DNA of 64,000 bases from Globisporangium splendens (GCA_006386115.1 VFIW01000118.1:124001-188000), one strand, 5' to 3'. Shown: positions 10,860 to 23,591, counted from the stretch's first letter. The notes: generated by a model from the sequence alone, not told the origin. Numbers and translations are program-made.

Positions 10860-11348
10860 GCAGAGAGCGACCCTGCCATGTTGACTATCTGCTTCTTCCA
10901 ACTTCTCTACTCATTCATAATATAAAACGGAGTGCTTGAAAAACTATCACGCCTAGTGTTCAGACCCTTCGCTTTTCTGCATCGGCGACATCTTGACCTG
11001 CTTTCCAAATGAAATGACCAGATCATTCTAGGCACCTTGGCTTCTACGTCGTCGACGAGTTCGATTTGAATCGACACCTGCCTTGTCGTTGTCTTCTTCG
11101 TTCTCATCTTGCGCAATGCGGTTGTCGACATCGTCCTCACTCTGCTTGGCACCGTTCCGATCGACACCAGCTTTTTCAGCCTGCTTTGACTCTCTTCGTG
11201 CTTGCATAGCGCGAGAAAAAGTGGCGCGGGTTCGTCTCTGGTCCGGTGACAGAATACTGTCGAAGTTGCATTTTCGGGTTTCTGACTCGTTTAGATCTTG
11301 GGATGATATGTCAGGCTCACCTTTTGGCTTTCCTTCTTCAGAAGCCGA
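9455..11348. repeat. Segmental duplication, right copy
   Basis: Partner of 5255-7148 at +4200 bp. At the left border the kinesin similarity begins around 9455 after unrelated DNA. At the right border the two copies diverge after the shared GAAGCCGA near 11341-11348, where this copy continues into the intact SCC3 coding region. Confidence 0.9.
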
Positions 11349-14300
11349 AGCCTCCATCGTGCCTAGAAGTGGACTCGAAGACTGACGCAGTCGCTTCTTT
11401 GGGGTTTCGAAAATGTCAGTTGCATCTGGTGCAGTTTCCTTGTCGTCGTCGTCTACTTCCCGTTCTGCTGTAGCTTGTCCTTCACTAATCTCCTTGGAAA
11501 TTTCTTCCGGTTGCCCCACACAACTGGCTGAATCTTGCTGCAGCGATTCACGTTTCCGTTTCTTTGGCACCAGCTTGAGTCGCTGAACATCCTCGTCTCC
11601 AGTGTTTTGTTGCTCATGAGTACTTGTCCTTGGTTCGTCGGCTGTCGATGACAGCACGCTGTTGATAACCTTGCGCTCCTTTTTACTGACTGAGTTGGAC
11701 AGAGCGGATTGGAACTCAAACACGATTCGCCAGCTACTACTAAGTTGTTCCTTCTCTTCAGGAAATTCGTTGAGCTCTTCTAGCAGTTGTAAAAAGTATG
11801 CTCTCAGTTGCTTCATGCTTGATGGATCCAAGTGCGACAGGTAGGGTCGCAATGGCTCTAAGAAAGCGAAGTGTTCTTGCTTTTCCAAGGAATACCGCAC
11901 TCCCTCACACAAGAATCGGAAGAATGGTGCTCGCAACGTTGCTGCAACTTTGCCGACCCCCAAGGATTGACTCAATTTCTTTGCGAGTTCTTTTAGCTGC
12001 AGCTCACTGTTTTCAATAGTTTCTTGGAGTTCTTGTTGGGCATCTTCGTCTTCAACGTCACTATTCTTCACCGCCACCAACTCTTCTTGAAGAGCAAGAA
12101 TCGAATTGTATTGCTGGCGAAGAGCCGTCATCTGAACTTCCAAGTATCGCACCGGCGTTTCATTCTTCACTTGTTTGCTGAAGGCTTTGACGATATCCAC
12201 GCTGTGCTTCGAGTCTTCCGTGAAGTAACGCAGCACAGCAGCCGACTGGCGCTTGTTGCTTGGATTGCTCATAGAGACTCTGCCTAGTGCGACTAGCAAT
12301 TCAGCCTTGCGGATTTGCAGCTCTTCTGATGGACCATGGTTATTTTCTTGGCCATCTTCCCTCTCCCTGTCGGGTTCTTCACCATCTGGAGCTTCCATTT
12401 CGTCTTCAAAGTACATTTGTGTCAGAAGGACTAGAATCTTCGGCAGAATCCAATTCAAAGTGTCGTAGGGCGGACTTGCTTCTTGAAATTTCTCAACAAA
12501 CAGGCACCGCGTATCGCAAAAAGTAAGGAACGCAAACCGCTGCGACTCCTTCACATACGCAGAGATCTGCTCATTCTCCAAGGCGATCTCAGTTGGTTGC
12601 TGCGCTTCACTCTCGTCCCCGTCTTTCTGCTCCTCTTCGTTGCTGCGCTTGGTTTTCTCCAAATGCATCTCCAAGACAGATATTAAGCAATCTTCCAGGT
12701 ACGATCGAGACTTGCAAACTTCCTCGATTTGATCTCGCACGGATTGCTCATTAAAATCCTTCAGAGCACTTGGCTGCGCTTCATCTTCATTTGGCTCTTC
12801 AGCTCGGCGCTTGTTTTGTGACTCGACAGTTTTAAACACAGAGCCGGTGTACCATAAGAGGTCTAGGTACAGAATCATCAAGGAGTGCTTGATCGTGTCC
12901 GCTTGCCAAAGCTCTTCGTCTAGCAGATGGATGCTTCTCGTTCTTCTGCGTATCAGAGCTGCCAAACCAGAAACAATGTTTTCCATACGGTTGCCTTTGC
13001 TGGTTGGTTCTTCACCGTCTTGCTCCTGCCTTGAAGTAGAGGACCCCGATGTTGAAGGCAGATAGTCTCGAACATTGATATATCGAATCATACACGCGAG
13101 GCGACACAATGAAACACGTAGCGCATACTCCACGTCTGTAAGATCCTTCGCTCTCTGTTTGCTTTTCCGTTTGCTCGGAGTACTCTTGAAACTATCTTGA
13201 GGATCTTCGAACAGCTTTGCATCATCCTCCAGCAGCAGCCGAGTCTTTTCCAACAAATCTTGAAAAATTTCATGAATAATCACCTCCGTCTCGCGTTTGA
13301 TGACTTCATGTTCCGTTTGGAACAGATGATGAATTGAGAGGGATATCGTCGTCAGGAACTTCTCCTCGGAATTAGCCAGGAATGCGTGCTGAAGCTTTTC
13401 AAGCAAGCTTTTGACATGCCCAAGGTGCTGTCCAACGATATCAGCCCTTAGCGAGAGCATAGGAATTAATTCCACAAGCAGAGACAGCTTCTCTGGGTCA
13501 GATTGAAATCGCACGAGCAGGCTCGGGATGTCTTTGCAAAACGCCACCGTGATTTCTTCCTGCAATTCAAAAAGAAACGAATCAAAGTGTGAGTTATTAG
13601 CGCTTCGTCAGTTGTGTTGCAGGACAATATATGACTCACTCGATCTTCGCTTGTCTTCTTCTTTTGTGCGACAGAGGATCGATCCGAATCTTCGGTTGTT
13701 ATTTTACGGACACACGATACCAGCAGGCGAATCAAAATCGTCAATTGGTCACTGGTGAGATCAGACTTCTCCGACGACACAAGATCCGTGAGAAGTCTCC
13801 AGTCTTGTAATACCTCTGCGATGATTGCAACACACACGAAAACAGCCATTAGTTCCGTCCATAAGCATGAAAAGCAACATTAAAGCAATGACTTACGACA
13901 ATCCTCGAGTCCCCAAAATGCTTCCACTAGTGTCTCGACGGAATCAGCTGGGACATGGTGGTTGAATATGTAATCTTCAGCAAATTCGACCAGCGCGATG
14001 GCTTGAGTGTTCAACTGGTCTCTTTTCAGTTTAGCATTTAGCTTCGATTCCGCAACACCAAACGCATCGTACTGTAGACATACGAATTCAGCCGCTGCCT
14101 TCCGAATTTCAGCATTTTCGGGTTCAAAGACCAGTCTCTCCACCGGTTGAAGCTCAACATCTGAGCTAATGAGACTTCGCTTGTCAACAGCAATCAGCAG
14201 CCGAACACACGCTTGGACAACTGAATCGTCGACATCGTTACACAGTTCCAAATACCGAGGTAAAAATCGTGACGTAAACAACTCGAGCTTGTCCGTGAAC

Positions 14301-15789
14301 TCTTCGTTCTCATACATACTGCGCAGCAAGTTCACAACACTCAGTCGAACAGACGCCTCTTTGTCATTCAGCATCCATCCCAGATACTTGAGATAGTTGT
14401 CTTTCAAGAAATGGTCTGGCATCGCAGCAATCCAGTGTCCGAGCGTTTCTGCACTTTCGGTTCGCACGTCTGGCATCACATCACGGTAGCGATGCACAAT
14501 CACCCCAGTGAACAGAATATCGACCACTTGCACCACTCGTTGCAACCGGTATTCGTACATGTTCTTGTTGTCCGTCAAAAGCTGCATCTTTTTGGACATC
14601 TTTGTAGGTGTTGCTTTTGCCTTCGCATTCTTCGATGACGAGTTGATTTCAGCATTCAGTTGGCGCTTCACCACCTCAAGTTGCTGCGAGATGCTTTGAG
14701 CACTTCCAACAAGCGCATTCCCAATTGCGTAGGCTCCAATCGTACTCGTGTGCCGAACAGCGCGAATTTCAGCACTATCAACAAAAAGAACCTTGGTTAG
14801 TTGCATCAAGCTACATGGGGTGTTTATAGCTTTTCATACCTTGTCAGCGTCGTCAGCCAGTCCACAAACTGGTGAACAACTGTCGATGTGAAAAGAAGCT
14901 CATTTTCGTAGCATTCTGCCACAAATGCTTTCCAAAATTCCACAAAGTTTCGCTTGAAGTGCTTGAAACCTTTCATGCGCGACACAACGGGATATCCATC
15001 ATTGGACTTCCTCAAATCTTCCACAACATAGTCCACTAGATCACTCATGTCAAGCTTCTCGAGTTTTTCAGTAGTGGGAACGCATTGACCTTCACCACCA
15101 CATGCCTGCAAACAATGCACATATCAGTTTGCTGAGAGCATACGCTATGCAATCCACAATTAAATAAACCCACACCTGTAGCACAAAGTTCAAGATTTCG
15201 CGTGTGGCTTCTTCCGAATTTTCCTCATAGCGGCTTTGCCATTCAATAAGTAGCGTACGGAGCGAAGCGTCCCCTCGCTTGGTCACCTCTGTTTTGCGTA
15301 AATATACCAGCTCGAGTTAAATCATAGCGTCCCCACAGAAACAAGCAATCATAACCACAAAAACGCACCGAAGAAAACGTCGTCTCCATCGCCACCTTCA
15401 GCATCTTCATCGTCATCTTCTTCATTTGCTCCATCATTTGGTTCCCCCTTTGAGCGGCGTTCTTCTTGCACAGGCTTCAATTTCCGAGGACGCACCAATG
15501 GTTTTCGCTTCGTCGCAGGTCCTCGTCGAGCTGCAGGCGCTCCTGCCGGTTTGCTGCGTACTTTTGGCTTTTTCGGTGCAAATTCTCTCGCATCTGCCTC
15601 TTCTTCCTCCTCCTCGCTCTCTTCATCCTCGCTCTCTTCGTAGCTAATCTGTTGGTCCTGTGAGTCATTGTCATGGTCGCTCTTGGCAGCGCCATCGGGA
15701 TGCTCGTCCTCCTCTGCGAGTCGAGTGTCGAGCACTTCGTAGATCTGCTTGGGCTTCTTCCGCTCTCGGGTGCTTCGGCGCGCACTCAT
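11028..15789 (-). CDS. SCC3: Cohesin subunit SCC3/STAG (SA) protein
   Basis: Six exons join with consistent phases: 15789-15369, 15288-15176, 15105-14840, 14774-13897, 13815-13640 and 13559-11028, giving about 1461 residues. The first 140 residues are Arg/Lys- and acidic-rich, starting MSARRSTRERKK. The STAG domain follows (exon 3, about 179-267). The conserved SCD/HEAT region contains VHRYRDVMPDVR and the segment DHFLKDNYLKYLGWMLND. The C-terminal 300 residues are acidic and disordered with a basic end. SCC3 binds the cohesin ring (SMC1/SMC3/RAD21) and is needed for sister-chromatid cohesion (family knowledge). Introns are 63-81 bp. Its 3' end is duplicated at 6828-7148. It is divergent from the C2 gene, sharing a 676-bp upstream region. 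Confidence 0.9.
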
Positions 15790-16465
15790 CGCTGCGTGAA
15801 TGCGTCGATTAAAGTCTTCTATGGGCGCGCAATATGGCGATTGCTGCGCGCTCGCCCACCGCGCGGTCGTTCCGTGGCGCTTGCTCCAAGTGCCAAGAAT
15901 GCGGCAATGTCACTGGCGTTGCTTTCAACCTGTGCATTCTGCACACAAAAAGGAAATCTCCCTCTATAAGCACCGTAGTTGGTGTGGGCCACTCGTATAC
16001 CACTGTAGAGGGATGCTCCAAGTGTTGCCTCTGTATACGACCTCTTTGCTTCTTATAAAGAGGGATCGAGCAGAGCGTGTTGCTGCAAGAACAAGCAACG
16101 AGATGTTGCTCTTATACAGGGAGAAAAGTTAAAGATTGGCGACAAAGTGATGCTTCATTCCCGCATCTTTTTTCATGTCGAAAAATGTCTATTTCAGCCA
16201 ATCAGGCGCGAACTGCTTGTCTGACGTCGGCGCGTCAGCTCTCCTCACGGCATCTGATTGGCGGATATTTAACTCTCAGCACTTTTTTCCAGTTTGAAGT
16301 GGACGCACCTGGCGGTCTCAATGGCGCTGTCTGTCTCTGTGTTCAATGCGATGGTTCAGTTGAACTTTTGCCATCAAGCGCGCACTCGAGAGCTTTTTTC
16401 CCTTCAAGCGCCGTTCGCTCCACGGAAGCCCTCATATCCAGGTCTATTTGCTAGAAACAACCCCC
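15790..16465. promoter_or_regulatory. Shared upstream region of divergent SCC3 and C2-domain genes
   Basis: This 676-bp gap separates two genes transcribed away from each other, so both promoters must lie here. A TTCATTCC (Inr-like, YTCANTYY) occurs near 16152 followed by a T-run, which is suggestive only. An inverted CCAAT/ATTGG pair occurs around 16198-16262. No gene seen. Confidence 0.4.
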
Positions 16466-17749
16466 ATGGCGAACGCCGAATCGTTCCCGCAAAGCGAAAG
16501 CTCGTCCTCCAATGTCAACGGCACGATCCACGTGAAGGTGCTGCGCGCACGGAACCTGCCGACGATGGATTTCGGCAAGCGTCAAGATCCATTTGGTACG
16601 TTTTGTATCTGTATTGTATGAAGGGAGGTGTGGATGGGCAGAATCTTTGTGCAGTTGTAGCTGAAGATGCATGCTCAAGATAGAAGTTGCTGCCTGGTGG
16701 TTGGGGGAGTTCAATTGGAGGTGACATATAACTAACAGCGCCATTGTGTTGCTCTGTCTTCACAGTGTTGGTCCAACTGGAAGGTTCGAATCCAAAATCC
16801 TGGGCCACGACAGACCCTGCGTTCCAAGGCGGGACCAACCCAGAATGGACCGAGAAGCTGAACAATGAGCTGGAGCTCTTTTACGATGGTAGCTTGCATG
16901 AAAAAGACGCCGTGCTCACGATCGAGGTGTTCTCAGATGAAACTGGAGATGAATTGATTGGCACGGGTCAGATCAACGTCGCCAAGGTCGCCAAGGACCA
17001 AACCAAGAGTACGTGCATGCATGTCGTAATGAGTGTTTGTGCCCTTGACTAACGACATTGTTTGGATCTGTGGACTGCTTTGCCATGTTTAGCTCCATCG
17101 GAGTTCACGGTGCGCCTCAAGAATGGCGTTGGCGGAAACGCCAACCGCGGTGAAGTGGTGTTGCAAGTGTGGTTTGGCCCACCAGTGCGCAAGGCGTTCC
17201 GCGCTGCTCAACGTGCGTCGAAGCTCTTGGATGCGCGGGATTCTGTTGTCGCGACCGTGTGGTCGTTGGCGTGCGGTGTGCTGAACTCCAAGTACCTCCA
17301 AGGGTATGTTGCATATTTCTGGTGTGTGTTAATTTTTTGCGTGGATACTGAAGCATGAACACTTATTCATTTCCTGTGTATGATGTGGCAATAGACCAAG
17401 GGAGTATCTGAAGAAGCACCGCAACGTCAGTGTGGGTCTGGCCGCTGTGCTTGGCATTATGTCTGCGGGAACCGTCGCCGTGTTTTTGGCTATCGCTGTC
17501 CCCACTGCCGTTGTTGCAGCCTTCACGTTCCCGCTCTGGATCATTCCGTTTTTGGTGACTGCGTTCTTTACGGCTCCGTTGTGGATCCCAGTTCTCTTGC
17601 TGGTCGGACTGTTTGCGGTATTCATCGCAACGTTTGTGTTTGGTCTTGGTGTGACGTCGCGTCCTGTGCGTCGCCACGGAGCAATGCTGACTTCGCGTAT
17701 CAAGCACAGTGAAATGGGCAAGCGCGTCGTGTACGAGAAAGAAGTCTAA
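16466..17749 (+). CDS. C2-domain protein with C-terminal membrane segments
   Basis: Four exons (16466-16595, 16766-17008, 17093-17303, 17395-17749) with matching phases give 312 residues. The N-terminal half is a C2 domain (about 18-155): IHVKVLRARNLP, then DPF, then NPEWTEKL and DELIGTGQI, in the usual C2 order. The last 118 residues hold a long hydrophobic region (about 205-280) that can form two to four membrane spans, followed by a basic tail. A calcium- or lipid-binding membrane-anchored protein is likely. I cannot name an orthologue. Introns are 84-170 bp. Confidence 0.82.
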
Positions 17750-18302
17750 GGAGGCACTATGAAAGGTGTGAGCGAGAGAGAGAGAGAGAGAGAGAGAATG
17801 AGTTGTGCGTGCGTTTTTAACGAATGACATTTCTATGTGGATGCGAAAAAATTCGAATGTGCTGTCTTGTTTGCCATGAAGCGAGCGCGCACGCATACAT
17901 ATTGCACATTGACGGAACATGCCAGGATGAGTTAGCCTTTCCCCAAATTTGAATTATCCCTTTCCGACGAATTATAACTTAGATTTGTGGAGTCAAACTA
18001 GAAAGCAGTGTTGCATTGGATCGTATCGTATTACATCTGCATTATTATTGTGTATTGTTGTTGTTTGTATAGCTTGGGATTCCAAACGTGGACGGCCACT
18101 TGCGTGAATCCTCATCTTCTACTTTTTGTTCCTTTTGCTTCGTAAATTGGAGCATCATTGGGAGGCACGTTCAGCACATGCCTGCATTTCATCATCATCT
18201 CATCTTCACGGTGGCGACAGTCGTACAATCACCATGAGTGGTTCTTCATTGGAGTTGGGTTTTGGCATCGGTCAATAAGTTGTTCTTGTTTCTTGTTGTG
18301 CT
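17750..18302. other. Convergent intergenic region with (GA)n microsatellite
   Basis: 3' flanks of two convergent genes. A (GA)n run lies at about 17774-17798, just after the C2 gene stop. AT-rich at 17940-18070. No gene recognised. Confidence 0.5.
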
Positions 18303-20402
18303 TTACAGCAATAGGTTCTGCTGGGTGGCATCCTTCAAGCGCATGATCTGGTCTTCTTTCTCTTCCAAGTACAGCATCAGGTTGCGGACGCGCGTCTGCT
18401 TGTCCTTCAACGACGACTCCATGAGCTCGTTCTCGGCCGAGACGCGAAGAAGCTCCGAGTTCGCGCTCTCCAACGCAAGCGTCAAGTCTTCCTGTGCGTT
18501 CTTGAGCGTGTAGTTCTCGCTCTCAAACTTGTCGGCGCGGGTCTCGAGCGATTCGACTTCACGTTCCATGACGCCAAGTGCCGCTGTGAGTTCGTCCACC
18601 GTCTTTTGCTTCTCCACGACGTTCTTGAAGAGGAACATGTCCAGATTCAGGTTCAGATCCTCAACGGAAAAGTTGTTGTTGCCACCAGACGCCTTGAGTT
18701 GCTCAGCGAAGCGGGTCGAGATTTCGTCCACAAGTTTCTTCTTCGTCGACAGGTTCATGTACAAGTTGCAGATCTCGCGATCCTTCTCCATGAGCACGTT
18801 GCGCAAGCGCTTCACCTCCATTTCTCTCGCAATGTTAACTTCACGGAGATGCAAGATCATGTTTTCATCGGCGCCAACTGGTTCAATCGCAGTAGAGAAA
18901 CACTTCTGAGCACTGAGAGACGACCGGCGCGAGCTAGCGAAATCAGCGTTTTCATCGCGCTTGGCGACAAAGTTGGCACTGATCTCCTCCACGCGCTTCA
19001 TCAACTTCGAGATCTGGGCATCCTTGCTCACGACTTCGTTTTGCAACGACGCCGCCATTTGGGTCTTGACAGAAAGCTCAGACTCGAAGAACGATTCCGC
19101 TTCACGGCGGAGAGTTTCCTGCGCTGTCAGCTCTTCTTGGGTGTCAGCGAGGCGCTTCAGCAGTTCCAGATCCGAGGAGACCGCACCAACAGGCTTCGAA
19201 CGCTGGAGCTTGAGGATCAGTTCATTCACGCGCTTCTTCTGTTCTTCGATCTCGCACGCACTCATTTGGTTGAGTTCCGCAAGGCGCGCGTTTTCACTTT
19301 GAATCAGCGATTTCTCGCGGATCATCGCGTCCAACTGCGCATGCAGGTCCTCCTCGGTCGATGGCGACTCATTTTGTTCTTCTTGCTTCTGGTGGTAGGC
19401 AACCAACGCAGCGACACGCTCCTGGTTCTCTGAGTTAATCAGCCACTTGCAGTTCTGGTCGTGTTGCATGATTCCGTACAGCACCTGCATGACCGTCTTG
19501 GTCGCATTCTTTTGCTTGTCATTCACCGACACATCAGGTTCCTCCAACACAGCAAATGCTGGTTCCATGACGGCGATTTCTGGCTTCATCTCTTCAGCAT
19601 GAGACAGCTCCGTCACATCGAGCTTGGTTTCTTCCTCATCCTCGTCGTCTGTTGGCGACCAGTCAATGGAGTCCACGGACTGCGTCAACTCCGACGACGG
19701 CGAGTGGCGACCACGCGAGCTGGAGCTTGGGGAGTGGTAGCGACGGTAACGCGGGTCGGTCGCGACCGCCAAGTCATCGTACATGTCATCGTAGTAGCCC
19801 GGAGTCGTCGACGTGACGGTCGACGCCATAGACGCCGACAGGTCCGTGGCCACAGACGCGTGGTCCAGCGACTTGAACGGCGTCACCTGCGACTTGTAAA
19901 ACTGCGACGGCGACATCGTGCCGCTGCGCTGCGACACATGCTCGATCGTCGCGGCATTGAACACCGTCACGGGCGCAGCATGCGGGAGAAACTCGTCAGC
20001 CGGGTTCTTCTCGAAAAAGCGCGGCATCGTAGGCTTGATCGGCGAGACTCCAACATCCTTGAGCCCCGAAGTACGCTGCTTCTCGGTCTCGAACGAGAGC
20101 TTACGACGCTTGGAGACGCCATCCTTTCCGGACTCGACATTCGCATCGGCAAACTTCTTGATCAGCTTGGTGCGCTGCGGGGAGATCGTGGGCGACTCGG
20201 CGGTCTTGGCGACCGCGACGCTCTTGCGGCGCTGCTGCCGACGCGTCTGCAGGATCGCGCGCGCCTGCGACTCGAGCAGGTCCACGAGCTGCGAGTCCTT
20301 CAGCACGTTGCCGTCCGCGCGACACGCGCCACTGAGCGCGCTCACGAGACGGAAGAGGTCTTGGCGCGTGCGGCCGGCAGGCGGCGGCATCTTGGACGCC
20401 AT
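18303..20402 (-). CDS. Coiled-coil protein of unknown family
   Basis: Single-exon ORF; the first good ATG is at 20402 (MASKMPPPAG), giving 699 residues. The residues 1-300 are basic, Ser/Pro-rich and probably disordered, with many SP/TP sites (SPTISPQRT, GVSPIKPTMP) that could be CDK or MAPK targets. From about 310 to the end the sequence is almost all heptad-type coiled coil (leucine, glutamate, lysine, arginine). A short conserved-looking block near 325-360 includes TVMQVLYGIMQHD. I see no catalytic motif. A structural or centrosome/cytoskeletal role is possible but not shown. Confidence 0.78.
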   Translation of the reverse strand: MASKMPPPAGRTRQDLFRLVSALSGACRADGNVLKDSQLVDLLESQARAILQTRRQQRRKSVAVAKTAESPTISPQRTKLIKKFADANVESGKDGVSKRRKLSFETEKQRTSGLKDVGVSPIKPTMPRFFEKNPADEFLPHAAPVTVFNAATIEHVSQRSGTMSPSQFYKSQVTPFKSLDHASVATDLSASMASTVTSTTPGYYDDMYDDLAVATDPRYRRYHSPSSSSRGRHSPSSELTQSVDSIDWSPTDDEDEEETKLDVTELSHAEEMKPEIAVMEPAFAVLEEPDVSVNDKQKNATKTVMQVLYGIMQHDQNCKWLINSENQERVAALVAYHQKQEEQNESPSTEEDLHAQLDAMIREKSLIQSENARLAELNQMSACEIEEQKKRVNELILKLQRSKPVGAVSSDLELLKRLADTQEELTAQETLRREAESFFESELSVKTQMAASLQNEVVSKDAQISKLMKRVEEISANFVAKRDENADFASSRRSSLSAQKCFSTAIEPVGADENMILHLREVNIAREMEVKRLRNVLMEKDREICNLYMNLSTKKKLVDEISTRFAEQLKASGGNNNFSVEDLNLNLDMFLFKNVVEKQKTVDELTAALGVMEREVESLETRADKFESENYTLKNAQEDLTLALESANSELLRVSAENELMESSLKDKQTRVRNLMLYLEEKEDQIMRLKDATQQNLLL

Positions 20403-22243
20403 CTTCACAGGAGACGGACACCTCCTGTGCAGAAATAGATAGATGGATGCCCGCACTCAATCTCCCTCTTTTCCCTGCACTGCTAATATAAGAAGACCGT
20501 CAGAGAGAGAGAGAGAGAAAGAGAGGGGGCTGAGGGGTGGTGAGCAAATTAAATACTGAGCATAGCGACTGACTGGGTTGAGAAGCGGGTCAAATAAATA
20601 GAAGAATGCACAGCGATTGACCCGGTTTTTAAACTGGCCCCTCCGCGTGCCACACACTTTTACATCACGGCACATCTCTGCAGCCAACAACCAACGACCA
20701 AATCAGTTGAGAAATCAGGATATGGACAGATTTAGTGTGGCAAACACTATTCCTTACAATAGAAATGCATCGGAAGGAGGACGCAGTTTAAGGTCCAGAT
20801 GCAGTGTTTTAGGGCGTCGCGAACTGCAACATTTCGGATTGTGTGGATCGCACGTGAGATTGCGTGCTCTTGGGGTGTGACAGTGGATCACTGAACGGCT
20901 TCCCGCGCAAATGGGTCATTTTGCCTGATCTGCCTGCTGTGAGGGCGGTGGGTCATGAGGAGAGAGATGGAGCCAGCAAAGCGACAAGGAGATTTGACAA
21001 AAATGTATGGGGCGGCGGCTCGAAAGAATCCTGTCGTCGTCTGGAAAGCAGGGCGTGACGCGCAGCTACCCTCAGTGCATTTCACACAGTGAAACCGTAG
21101 AAACTATCGTTCAAGAAAAGGAAGAACGCAGGCTCGAAAACGTTCGAGAATCCCACACATTGTGCCGTCCAAAACCAGCAAACTGGCTGTGTTTGCCACT
21201 ATGCAATACGCTGTGTAGGGGATGATGCTTGTGAAGTGCAGACTCGCGTGCTGACTTCTCTGCCGCACATGTCCCTTTGTTCTATTCTTGCGAGCTGCCA
21301 GCACTGACAATAGACACTCGTGTACACACCTAAAATAGAAACCCTAGCGTTACGAAAATGCACACACACACACTGCACAAAACATGGAAAGAATAGCAAG
21401 ATGGACAGCAGCAATAGACAGAGAGAAGGCGGCACGTTAAATTGTGACACCTCACCACTTCATTTGACTCCTAAACCAGCCACGTCATCAAAGCTAGGAC
21501 AAACCCATCGTATTGCACAGCCAACTCCTGCTTTGTCCTAGATTTCTCGCAAGACCTTTATCTGCAAGGCACTAAATGTAGGAGCAGTGACACGTGATGC
21601 CCTAGAATCGATCGAAACCACAAAGAGAGTAGCGTCAGACTTGGACTTTACAGCTCAGTGCAGAAGCTATACTCCAACATCCTACAGCCTGTAGCACTAC
21701 TCGATGGCCACCACCAAAGTGTGGGCAAGCGCGCCATATTCCGATTCTTTGCTGCCAGTTTGCTTTTGCGTGGTGTTCGTGTGTTTGTGTCCTGGGGCAA
21801 GTCACTCCTCCCTTCAATGACAGATGGTGCAACTGTATTCAGGTGGACATCCTTTCATTTACCTGTTTAATTTCGTAAATCGTACAAAATACATAAACCC
21901 ATTCGTTCACCCACATTTTGCTTAGGCACGCATTATCCAGGGTCCGAAGATGCGATCTTGAAAGATCGCTTTCTCTCTGTGCTCACTTTTCGCGTGATCG
22001 TCTTGTGGCATATGGTCAAGTTCAGAGCGTTGTGAACGATGCTGCGTCCTGCACAGCTCGCGTTTGTGGACCAGACTTGACTCTGTGTGTCACAGCAGAC
22101 ACCTTGTCGCGGTGATACGCTCATGCTTGTCAGATGTTTCCATTCAAACCAGTTAGTTGATTCGAAGAGTGCATTCAGTGCACAACTTTTGGTCTCTGTC
22201 GGCTTGCAAGGTTGCGCACTTTACTGCTACTAGTGTCGATTTG
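20403..22243. other. 1.8-kb region without recognisable genes
   Basis: It begins with a (GA)n run at about 20501-20526 in the putative 5' flank of the coiled-coil gene. The rest contains only short ORFs with no family resemblance and no clear splice-linked exons. I see no repeat with partners elsewhere in the window. Confidence 0.5.
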
Positions 22244-23537
22244 CTATGGTCCGTTGCTTGTGTCATTTATCGGAGCTCGCCCCTTGCGTCGTTGGGCTTG
22301 GATTGCACACTCACTCTTCCTCGCGCTCCGACGACGTAGATTCCTCTTTTCGCGTTTGCTACTCTGCTTTGTGACTACGTTTACTGCGATATGGACGAAA
22401 AAGTAGCCCTACCACACGTGCATGCAGTAGAGCGCCTAGCACAGCAGGTTGAACAGCAGCCACGACGTCGTCGACACTTCGCGGTACTCGACCAGAACCG
22501 GGTAGAGCACCTTGATTGGGAGCAAGTAGATCCGAAAGTAGCCCCAGCCAACGAGGAATATCGCAAACAGTATTTCGATGATAAAGAACCCGCGGCGACA
22601 TTCTAATTTGAGGCAGTAGGATATCTTGAGAACGTCAAAGAGAGCATCCGATACGTCGTGAAGAAGCATTTCATTTCAAATTCAGGTATATTGTGTCACG
22701 ATTGACTTAGGGATCCTAAGTAATCGCGGAGAAGCAACCCAACGGCACCAACGGGGAGGATCCCAGCAACATACGTTTACACCACCAACGCGATGGCCAC
22801 GACGTGGTGCGCCATCAGGACGGTGTCATCGGCATGGACTTCTTCCAGGAATTTGCACGAAAACGCCATGCAGATCAAAATGGACTAGCATCGAACAAGA
22901 CAAGTATTTGACACAAATCGGCACAAAGAGTAATTGAGTATAGAAAGCAGAAGTCCAGATGTACCAGCCGAGTCACGAAGAGCAGCTTGGTGGAGAACTT
23001 TTGTTCTGAAAGCACACGGGCGTCAGATCTCTGGCTCCACACTAGAAATCACACACAACAGAATACATATCATTAGTTCACACCACCCAAGGCGACTACG
23101 TACCAAAGTCGCTCGAAAACTACAGTCTCATTAATAGTTGAGGTATCTTGCCACCAGGTTTCGTCCTCGAGCACGACCAGATCGAAAATCACCATCGCGA
23201 AGTGGAGTAGTAGTTGCCACCCTCGGTCGCGCCATTTCACCATCGTGACGTTTTCTTTCAAGGGATCACCTAAATGCTGCAGGAATGTCCGCGAAAGCCA
23301 TCTGCCAGTGACTGTGAGCATGACCTTGGTGACGCGCACAGCGATCGCAATGAACACGATCAATCCGAGCTGGTACGCGAGCTTCTCGTGGTCGTTGCGC
23401 AGCAGCACGTGCGCGATCACACCGACCTCGACTACCAGAAGCGCTATCAACAGGCTGTCGATGGACGCAGTGGACATTGGGTCGACTTCGCCATCTCTCA
23501 CGATTGGATACGAGGGCTGGCGAGGATCTTGAAACAT
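22244..23537 (-). pseudogene. Ceramide-synthase-like TLC-domain pseudogene
   Basis: From ATG 23537 the N-terminal exon (to about 23110) encodes membrane segments and the WRDRGWQLLLHF stretch of LAG1/TLC proteins. Further left are the TLC core HHVV (about 22797-22808) and the HDVSD motif (about 22655), both hallmarks of ceramide synthases that acylate sphingoid bases in the ER. In-frame stops interrupt the conserved parts at 22777-22779, 22436-22438 and 22409-22411. The junction after the first exon also looks out of phase. The tail after the last stop still resembles the related copy at 29742-30310. This is therefore a recent-to-moderate pseudogene rather than a missed intron. Confidence 0.75.
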
Positions 23538-23591
23538 GGGAGCAACAGAAGTGACCAGGGGAAGGCAGTGCTCGTGACCAAGCACTTCCAA

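Noticed and set aside
17774..17798. GA microsatellite as a regulatory GAGA site
   Set aside because: Simple repeat in a 3' flank; no evidence for factor binding.
22391..22606. 71-aa plus-strand ORF
   Set aside because: Complement of the TLC pseudogene's last exon.
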